From positions 1 to 12,178 of the forward strand of contig CAJUTU010000073.1 of the NCBI GenBank assembly GCA_910589385.1: a DNA stretch of 12,178 bases, written 5' to 3'. Below the pieces are notes generated by a model, which did not search any database, was not told where the DNA came from, and saw nothing but the letters and a program-made list of their open reading frames with translations. The first letter of the stretch is position 1. Every line of letters starts with the position of its first letter. Position numbers and translations under genes: made by a program. This document shows positions 1-4,934 of this stretch, one piece after another. This DNA comes from an uncultured Lachnospiraceae bacterium (lineage in GTDB: Bacteria > Bacillota > Clostridia > Lachnospirales > Lachnospiraceae).

Positions 1-59
1 ATTTTTAATGCGGGCAATTCTCGTATCGTTTTTTCATACGATACTTTACACTACCACCG

Positions 60-96
60 CACAAAAAAAGCACCTGGAAATCTCTTTCTAAGTGCT
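60..96 (-). terminator. rho-independent terminator T2
   Basis: On the minus strand a 12-bp stem (96-85 with 80-69, containing one G-U and one A-C mismatch) with a 4-base loop is followed by seven T residues. Its stem sequence resembles T1 (shared CACTTAGAAA core), so the two terminators look like diverged copies about 160 bp apart. The purine-rich stretch between them contains several AGGA/GGAGG motifs. Confidence 0.6.
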
Positions 97-217
97 GCCT
101 CTTTCGCTCCTTCTCTTTTTGGTGGGCTGCCCCCTGATCCATTTCCTCCTTTCCTGCTTGATCCTGATGCACCTCCCTTTGTTTTTTATGGTGGCCTGAT
201 CTTTGTATTTGCCCGCA

Positions 218-258
218 TAAAACAAAAAGGCACTTAGAAAACTCCATTCTAAATGCCT
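218..258 (-). terminator. rho-independent terminator T1
   Basis: On the minus strand a 12-bp stem (258-247 paired with 239-228, one G-U) with a 7-base loop is followed directly by TTTTTGTTTT. It would end the upstream hairpin-rich transcript and possibly also read-through from the 407-1174 gene. Confidence 0.7.
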
Positions 259-415
259 CTGGCCTGCGTCTCCCATTGAAGACAGGAATCCTCTGATTCC
301 TAACTTTTTTCTTCCGGTACAAACCGGAACCAAAATACGCTATCCATCCTTCCAATGGATACAAATACAAATTTCATTCTTATAGTAACACAATATATAG
401 TATTGGTCAATCACT
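218..415 (-). ncRNA. candidate structured small RNA with five consecutive hairpins ending in a terminator
   Basis: Read on the minus strand, five stem-loops follow one another: 361-341 (7 bp), 329-312 (7 perfect bp, 4-base loop), 301-284 (7 perfect bp, 4-base loop), 283-268 (6 bp with one G-U) and 258-228 (12 bp). The last is followed by TTTTTGTTTT, so it is a rho-independent terminator. A possible promoter lies at the right end: TTGACC, overlapping the stop codon of the 407-1174 gene, then 17 bases, then TACTAT. This would give an RNA of about 150 nt. The non-Watson-Crick pairs in the fourth and fifth stems are G-U on the minus strand and mismatches on the plus strand, which favours minus-strand RNA. 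GGA triplets recur in or beside the loops. I do not recognise a known RNA family. An open reading frame of 121 codons crosses the region but passes through two terminators and is probably not a gene. Confidence 0.45.
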
Positions 416-1174
416 ATTTTTCAATATACTGTATTTTCCTTTGCAGCTGCATCCAAACCGGTAGCCTACTCCGTATACGTTCCGAATGTAACGCGGCTTC
501 CTGGCATCTGTTTCCAGCTTTCCACGGATCCGGTGGACATGCGCCATGATCCCCCCATGGTCTGGCAGGTATTCATTCTGCCAGACCGCCTCATATAATT
601 TCTTATATGGGACAGCCCGGCCGTTTTGCGCCGCAAGGTAATGCACAATGTCAAATTCCGTCCGAGTCAGCGGGACTTCCTTCCCCCCAAGGAAAACCTG
701 CCTTTGATCCGGTACAATCTGCAGCCCCTCATAATCCCATATTTCGGGGTCATTTTTGATGCGCCTCTGGAGACGGATCAGCGCTTCTGCCTCTGCCGCG
801 ATTTCTTCTGCCGACTGGGTATTTACAAGATACCCGTCCGCACCGCTTTGGATGGCCTGCAGGGTCTCCTTCCTCCTTCTCTCTTCCGTTTTCGCCCCGG
901 ATATGAACAGAAGCGGCGCGTTGGCTTTCCTACGCATCTTACGGATCAGTTCTTCACTTTTATCCGTATAACGCAGCATTTCCACCATGTACAGTACGAT
1001 GTCATGATTCCAAGGAATCCTGTCGTTTTTATGTTCCCTGATTCTATGATACAAAATATCATGTTGCCCAGCCAGGCAAAAACAGAATTTCTCATACAGC
1101 TCCTGGCGGTATGAAAGAAATAGTATTTTCTGAGTCACAGCAATATTTTCATTCCTCATTTTATCTGAGTCCAT
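407..1174 (-). CDS. OmpR/PhoB-type regulator with degenerate receiver domain
   Basis: This 255-residue protein has the two-domain layout of an OmpR/PhoB response regulator. Residues 15-135 look like a receiver fold and residues 145-240 are a winged-helix DNA-binding domain, with the diagnostic ending YIRNVYGVGYRF. The receiver has lost its chemistry. The position expected to hold the phosphoacceptor aspartate (five residues after D58) is M63, and the conserved lysine is replaced by N118 in GADGYLVN. The acidic pocket near the first strand is also missing. It is therefore probably a phosphorylation-independent regulator, and no histidine kinase is next to it. The start at 1174 is backed by AGGAGGT six bases upstream. 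The gene stands alone; the nearest minus-strand neighbour downstream is the hairpin array. The target is unknown. Confidence 0.85.
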   Translation of the reverse strand: MDSDKMRNENIAVTQKILFLSYRQELYEKFCFCLAGQHDILYHRIREHKNDRIPWNHDIVLYMVEMLRYTDKSEELIRKMRRKANAPLLFISGAKTEERRRKETLQAIQSGADGYLVNTQSAEEIAAEAEALIRLQRRIKNDPEIWDYEGLQIVPDQRQVFLGGKEVPLTRTEFDIVHYLAAQNGRAVPYKKLYEAVWQNEYLPDHGGIMAHVHRIRGKLETDARKPRYIRNVYGVGYRFGCSCKGKYSILKNSD

Positions 1175-1233
1175 GTAATACCTCCTCCAATCTGAGTTTT
1201 CATAAAATCAGCATATTTGGTGGAGGTGCTCTG

Positions 1234-1368
1234 ATGTCCATTGCTGTTTTTCTGGTATCGCAAGAACATTCTTCTGTTTTATTTTTCCGTTGGACAGATA
1301 TCCTACATGTTATGCTATATTTTTTCTGGTGCAATATACCACATAAAAAACGATATTTTACTCTTTGA
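1234..1368 (+). CDS. possible 44-residue small protein
   Basis: A short reading frame starts at an ATG preceded by GGAGGT with a good 7-base spacing. It encodes a hydrophobic, aromatic-rich peptide that ends in a basic tail (HKKRYFTL). It lies in the 410-bp gap between the minus-strand regulator and the plus-strand XRE gene. I recognise no family. The good ribosome site is the only positive evidence, and the frame could equally be untranslated leader of either neighbour. Confidence 0.2.
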   Translation: MSIAVFLVSQEHSSVLFFRWTDILHVMLYFFWCNIPHKKRYFTL

Positions 1369-1494
1369 AAGATTTTGATTTTTTTAATTGTTCACCATGA
1401 TTCCATAGAGGGATTGTGATGTTCAGCAAAACCAAATCATCCTTCCGATTATTTTCTTCATTGCCTATGCTGTGTTCTCCACAAATTTTCTGCT

Positions 1495-1558
1495 GTAATA
1501 CACCACTTTTATTATGGTGTATTACTATTTTCACTTTCTAAATCTGGTGTAATACACT
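1495..1558. promoter_or_regulatory. operator-like repeats upstream of XRE gene
   Basis: GTAATACACCA (1495-1505) and its exact reverse complement TGGTGTATTAC (1515-1525) form an 11-bp inverted repeat with a 9-base spacer. A compact near-palindrome, TGGTGTAATACAC, follows at 1545-1557 and reuses both half-sites. It ends about ten bases before the ribosome site of the XRE gene. This arrangement fits autoregulation by the XRE protein encoded downstream. The link to that protein is inferred from position only. Confidence 0.5.
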
Positions 1559-1584
1559 AGATTTTATGGAGGTGAATACAGCAT

Positions 1585-1932
1585 ATGAGCTTTTCAAAAA
1601 CCAGACTGGGAATGTTTATCAGAAATGGCCGATTGGACTTGAAGCTTACACAGGAACAGCTTGCCGAGAAATTAAACTGCAATCTGTCGTACTTAGGCAA
1701 TATAGAGAGAGGGAAGAATTCACCAAGCTTAAAGATGTTTTGTTCAATCATGAAGATCCTCAATCTCTCAGCCGATGCATTTATCAATCCGGAACAGCAC
1801 TCCGAAGACAGTACCTATCTTCAATTGACCCGCCTGCTTTCCCAATGCACCTCAACGGAGCAGAAGATCCTTTTGGAGAATGCGCGGACATTAATCGAAA
1901 ACAGGGAAGAAAAGCCCATGGATTCATTATAA
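1585..1932 (+). CDS. XRE-family HTH transcriptional regulator
   Basis: This 115-residue protein carries a lambda-repressor-type (XRE/Cro) helix-turn-helix at residues 7-65, with the recognition region LTQEQLAEKLNCNLSYLGNI followed by the typical ERGKNSPSL turn. Residues 75-108 are predicted helical and may serve in dimerisation. The start at 1585 is preceded by GGAGGTG about 12 bases upstream, a slightly long spacing. Operator-like inverted repeats lie immediately upstream, suggesting autorepression. It is a single-gene unit facing a convergent minus-strand gene. Regulators of this size are common in Clostridia, often on or beside integrated elements, but no integrase or relaxase is in this window. 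Confidence 0.85.
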   Translation: MSFSKTRLGMFIRNGRLDLKLTQEQLAEKLNCNLSYLGNIERGKNSPSLKMFCSIMKILNLSADAFINPEQHSEDSTYLQLTRLLSQCTSTEQKILLENARTLIENREEKPMDSL

Positions 1933-1977
1933 AAAATGATTCTTGAGTTTCTCTGGATTTTTGATTGAGTTTTCGCA

Positions 1978-2017
1978 AGAAAGGCGGATACAGAAAAAAT
2001 CCTGTAACCGCCTTTCT
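1978..2017. terminator. hairpin between convergent genes
   Basis: A 16-bp stem with a single mismatch (1978-1993 paired with 2002-2017, 8-base loop) sits between the stop codons of the plus-strand XRE gene and the minus-strand small protein gene. It starts 5 bases past the minus-strand stop. T-runs are short on both sides (CTTTCT), so it is a weak bidirectional terminator by sequence, although the stem is strong. Confidence 0.55.
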
Positions 2018-2022
2018 GCCCA

Positions 2023-2364
2023 TTAGGGCTGTCTGAAAGATTGGAGCATGGTTTCCAGATCTTTTTGCGGCCTCAGAACGCCAGCACCGCATAATGCCAG
2101 TATACAGTCCATAAATCCCTGCAGGTATGCCTGCTGGCATTCCTCAAAAGAAGCTTCCTTCCATGCTGCGGCATAATCCTGGATTATTTTCTGTTCCTCT
2201 TTTTGGAGACCTGCCAGACATCGTTCATAGAATGTACTCAGATCGGATACTTTCTTTTTTGCTGCTTCAAATTCGCATGTCACAACCTTGCTCTCCCTGT
2301 CAATATCTTCGCATCGCAATTCCTCTAAAAATTGTTTCACTTTGCACCATACCAGCTTTTCCAT
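2023..2364 (-). CDS. small helical protein of unknown function
   Basis: This frame encodes 113 residues from the ATG at 2364, which has GGAG nine bases upstream. An in-frame GTG at 2391 lies upstream of that ribosome site and is unlikely to be used. The protein is charged and looks almost wholly helical, with a Glu/Lys-rich first half, four cysteines and a hydrophobic segment FMDCILALCGAGVL near the C terminus. There is no signal peptide and no clear membrane helix. I do not recognise a function. It is transcribed alone, convergent with one XRE gene and divergent from another, so it could be an antitoxin-like or regulator-associated protein, but nothing in the sequence shows this. Confidence 0.65.
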   Translation of the reverse strand: MEKLVWCKVKQFLEELRCEDIDRESKVVTCEFEAAKKKVSDLSTFYERCLAGLQKEEQKIIQDYAAAWKEASFEECQQAYLQGFMDCILALCGAGVLRPQKDLETMLQSFRQP

Positions 2365-2464
2365 TTTCTGCTTCTCCTTTCCTATTTTCACTCAACGAAG
2401 TCATTGAATTTTTTTCTTAATTGTATCCTGCATTTTTGCTTTCAGATTATACAAAATCGAGCAA

Positions 2465-2535
2465 ACTTCATCTTTAGAAGTATATTAACATCTCAATCCG
2501 ATACAATCAATCATAAATCTTTCATCTTTAGAAGT
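2465..2535 (+). promoter_or_regulatory. 15-bp direct repeats upstream of second XRE gene
   Basis: TTCATCTTTAGAAGT occurs exactly at 2467-2481 and again at 2521-2535, a 54-base period. The first copy sits in a palindrome, ACTTC-N7-GAAGT (2465-2481). A TATATT box lies just after it. The second copy ends nine bases before the GGAG ribosome site of the XRE gene at 2556. This looks like a pair of repressor sites flanking a promoter. The likely binder is the XRE protein itself, by position only. Confidence 0.45.
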
Positions 2536-2555
2536 TTTTGTTTGGAGCAAAAATT

Positions 2556-2804
2556 ATGAAAATATATTGGAACGGGGAATCTAAGAATATAATAGGGGAA
2601 CGTTTGAAAAAATTGCGTCAGGAACAGAATATATCCCAACGCATATTGGCTGCGCGGCTTACGTTAAGCGGAATCGAATTCAGTGACCTCACGATTTTGA
2701 GGATTGAACGCGGAGAACGGTTTGTTCCGGATTATGAAATTGCCGTGATTGCAGATTATTTTAAAGTCAGCGCAGACTATCTTCTTGGCAGGGCAGAACA
2801 ATGA
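2556..2804 (+). CDS. short XRE-family HTH regulator
   Basis: This is an 82-residue XRE-type DNA-binding protein. It opens with MKIYWNGESKNIIGERLKKL, an N-terminal pattern shared by a group of small Clostridia regulators. It continues with a helix-turn-helix around residues 26-52 and the closing motif YFKVSADYLLGRA. The ATG at 2556 has GGAG eight bases upstream. A TTG at 2538 in the same frame lies before that ribosome site and is an unlikely start. The stop codon lies inside the stem of a terminator shared with the convergent gene. A repeated 15-bp motif upstream suggests autoregulation. Confidence 0.8.
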   Translation: MKIYWNGESKNIIGERLKKLRQEQNISQRILAARLTLSGIEFSDLTILRIERGERFVPDYEIAVIADYFKVSADYLLGRAEQ

Positions 2805-2834
2805 CCGGCAGAATCCATAAACTGCCGGTCATTG
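2799..2834. terminator. bidirectional terminator shared by two convergent genes
   Basis: A perfect 13-bp inverted repeat, CAATGACCGGCAG (2799-2811) and its complement (2822-2834), has a 10-base loop. The stop codon of the plus-strand XRE gene (2802-2804) and that of the minus-strand winged-helix gene (2829-2831) lie in the two arms at nearly symmetrical positions. On the plus strand the stem is followed by CTCTTTG; the T-run is short. Confidence 0.6.
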
Positions 2835-3245
2835 CTCTTTGAAGCGGTATCCCACTCCCCTGATATTTTCTATGTAATCGCATGGTTTTCCATCTGCTTC
2901 TAATTTCTTCCTGATATGGCGGATATGGGACATGATCGTACTTTTTTCATGGGCATACTCTTCGCCCCACACTGCCTCATAGATTTGCTGGTAAGTGAAT
3001 ACGCGTCCTGGCTGCTCTGCTAAATAAAGAAGAATTCGGAATTCCAAATCTGTAAGTTTGATAACCTTTTCATTTTTTCTTATTTCTCTACGATATAAAT
3101 CTATTTCGAAGTCAGGAAAAGAGAGTGTCTTATTCCGTTCAAAACCAGAATCTGCATAAGCCGTTTTTAGTTTCAGATAGCTTTGAATATCTTGAAAAAC
3201 ATGTTCTTCATTTTCTGACACCTCAAGCACCATTATTTTTGCCAT
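2829..3245 (-). CDS. OmpR-type winged-helix protein lacking a receiver domain
   Basis: This 138-residue protein has a complete OmpR/PhoB winged-helix domain at about residues 40-136, including KLTDLEFRILLYL, YQQIYEAVW and IENIRGVGYRF. The N-terminal 38 residues are far too short for a receiver of about 115 residues. It is therefore a stand-alone DNA-binding module. Its DNA-binding half resembles that of the degenerate regulator at 407-1174 (shared YEAVW..EY, IM.H...IR.KLE and GVGYRF patterns). GAGG eight bases before the ATG at 3245 supports the start. It lies downstream of, and on the same strand as, the catabolic cluster, but a strong hairpin separates them. Its target is unknown. Confidence 0.8.
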   Translation of the reverse strand: MAKIMVLEVSENEEHVFQDIQSYLKLKTAYADSGFERNKTLSFPDFEIDLYRREIRKNEKVIKLTDLEFRILLYLAEQPGRVFTYQQIYEAVWGEEYAHEKSTIMSHIRHIRKKLEADGKPCDYIENIRGVGYRFKEQ

Positions 3246-3269
3246 ATTCTTTTCCTCATTTTTTCTAAG

Positions 3270-3313
3270 TTAAGGATGAAGCAACTATTATTGCCTTCAT
3301 CCTTAATTTTTCT
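3270..3313. terminator. strong hairpin between catabolic cluster and winged-helix gene
   Basis: A perfect 12-bp inverted repeat TTAAGGATGAAG (3270-3281) / CTTCATCCTTAA (3295-3306) is followed on the plus strand by TTTTTCT. By position it should end the minus-strand cluster whose last stop is at 3340. However, the T-run lies on the plus-strand side, where no gene reads in. It may be a terminator with a poor U-tract or a regulatory hairpin ahead of the winged-helix gene. Confidence 0.45.
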
Positions 3314-3339
3314 GTCTTCACAAACATTAAAAATTGTTA

Positions 3340-4824
3340 TCACTCATACAATTTATCAATCATCTTTGCATCTGCAATCATTTTTACACGGAAATTCTCT
3401 TCTCCCTTATGCAATGGTTTCCATACCTGCGCAAAGAATGGATTTACTTCTGCTTCCTCGCCATATCTCCACTCGCCGCACATACACTCCGGGCACCAGT
3501 GGCCGGCAAATAATACGGTATATGGTGTTGCCTTAAATTCGTGCCCAGACGCACACTGCCATGTTAATGCCGTATACATATCCCCATTTACCATCATTTC
3601 GGACAGACATTTTCCACCGCGGAATGCTGCCGCTTGGCGCATATCCTCAATCCCCAGTTCTTCTACAGATTTTGTTTCATCGAAACCGTGATCCAGATAA
3701 GCAGGTAGATCAATCGGTTTACAAAGCACAATATCATCCCATTTCTTCGGAATCGCTTCATACTTTTCGCGTGAACCAAACCATACTTTGATCCGCTCCT
3801 CATCCCCATCCGCTACAAACTGCAGGACTCCTCCCGGCTGGCTGATCACAGCTTTTGTATGCTCCTTCTGCTCCTCCGGGGTCGGCATCGGGAAGTCCGG
3901 GCCTGCCGCTTTCATCATTTCCATGAATCCCATCTGGATCTCTTGGATCTGCTGTGCATAGGATTTGGTCCGGAACGGAACCAGCGTCTCCAATTCATCC
4001 GCATCCGTATAGAAATGCCCGTGGAAATTTCCTGTCGCCATCCAGTTCGGTTCATTGGTCTGACGTATATCTCCTCCAAGAGCCAGTGAAAAGCTCGCGC
4101 ATGTCTGACGGTAATCCGCGCCGCTGCTTAAGTTGTATACTCTTCTCCAGAATTTTTCCGGTACGCCGTCCAGGCAGACATTGCGCATCAGATTTCCCGA
4201 ATCCTCCGCATTGGACCACTCCAGGCAGTTGTTGTAGGGCTGATGGCTGATGATCGCATATTCGCCGCTTGCCGCATTGACCGGCATCATGCCGGTCTGC
4301 CGGATAGAGACCCAGTATTTCAGTCCCGATTCGATAACCGCGCGTTCCGCCGCGCACTTGCTGACCGCATAATAATCATAAATAGACGGCTTCATAGGAT
4401 CCCCGACCCTGCCCCAATGGATCGGCGGCATACGGTCCCCGGTCTGCGCCACGGTTCCGATATAAACGAACCTGGTCGTGTCGTTCTGCCCCAGTTCTTT
4501 GATGGACTTCAGCATCGACAGCGTAGAACCATAATTGATCCTCATGGCTTCTTCTGGGTGCTCATCTGCAAACGGAGATAAAAATGCCCCTACATGCAGT
4601 ACATAGTCCGCGCCTTTTACACACTCCCTCAGCTTATCGTCATCTTTTAGATCGCCCCAGATAATCTCCAGGTCCTTCTGATATGGTTCCAGGATCTTTT
4701 TATTTTTTTCGGACGGCCTTGCCAGTACACGCAGCGTAAATTCCTCTTTGTTTTCCATAAACTTCTTTACCGTTTCCTGGCCCATCGTTCCTGTTGCCCC
4801 GGTTAAAAATACAATTTTCTTCAT
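3340..4824 (-). CDS. extended SDR (NAD(P)-dependent epimerase/3-beta-HSD-like) with C-terminal zinc-ribbon-like domain
   Basis: This protein has about 494 residues (496 if the ATG at 4830 is used). The ATG at 4824 is preferred because GAGG lies nine bases upstream, against three for 4830. Numbered from 4830, residues 4-260 form an extended short-chain dehydrogenase. The nucleotide motif is TGATGTMG (10-17), LARPS follows the second strand and suggests NADP(H), GDL is at 59-61, and the active-site triad region is T126 with Y154-x3-K158. Residues 345-455 are an extra tail with C426-x3-H430 and H444-W-C446-P-E-C449, the pattern of a zinc ribbon. Extended SDRs of this type include 3-beta-hydroxysteroid dehydrogenases, epimerases and cinnamoyl reductases. 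In this neighbourhood an alcohol/ketone oxidoreductase acting on a ring hydroxyl is the best guess. It is the last gene of the putative operon, 104 bases after the BaiCD-like gene. The substrate is inferred, not shown. Confidence 0.85.
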   Translation of the reverse strand: MKKIVFLTGATGTMGQETVKKFMENKEEFTLRVLARPSEKNKKILEPYQKDLEIIWGDLKDDDKLRECVKGADYVLHVGAFLSPFADEHPEEAMRINYGSTLSMLKSIKELGQNDTTRFVYIGTVAQTGDRMPPIHWGRVGDPMKPSIYDYYAVSKCAAERAVIESGLKYWVSIRQTGMMPVNAASGEYAIISHQPYNNCLEWSNAEDSGNLMRNVCLDGVPEKFWRRVYNLSSGADYRQTCASFSLALGGDIRQTNEPNWMATGNFHGHFYTDADELETLVPFRTKSYAQQIQEIQMGFMEMMKAAGPDFPMPTPEEQKEHTKAVISQPGGVLQFVADGDEERIKVWFGSREKYEAIPKKWDDIVLCKPIDLPAYLDHGFDETKSVEELGIEDMRQAAAFRGGKCLSEMMVNGDMYTALTWQCASGHEFKATPYTVLFAGHWCPECMCGEWRYGEEAEVNPFFAQVWKPLHKGEENFRVKMIADAKMIDKLYE

Positions 4825-4934
4825 ATTCATTTTCCTCTCTTAATCTGAAACAACGCGGGCGCCAAAATCATTCCTGACATCCGATGCTTCATCACAGATA
4901 CTTTTGACGCAGCCCGCTCTTTATTCACAGTTCT

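Larger units (their letters stand above)
1175..1584. other. AT-rich divergent intergenic region
   Basis: This gap of about 410 bases separates two divergently transcribed regulators, so it must hold both promoters. It contains the possible 44-codon frame at 1234-1368 and the operator-like repeats at 1495-1558. I could not assign a convincing -35/-10 pair to either gene, and I see no RNA gene or mobile-element end here. Confidence 0.5.

Noticed and set aside
5..370. A 121-codon minus-strand frame at the left edge
   Set aside because: It runs through two strong terminators and several hairpins, lacks a ribosome site at its first ATG, and its product is low-complexity and basic. An internal ATG at 163 has GGAGG only two bases away, too close for normal initiation.
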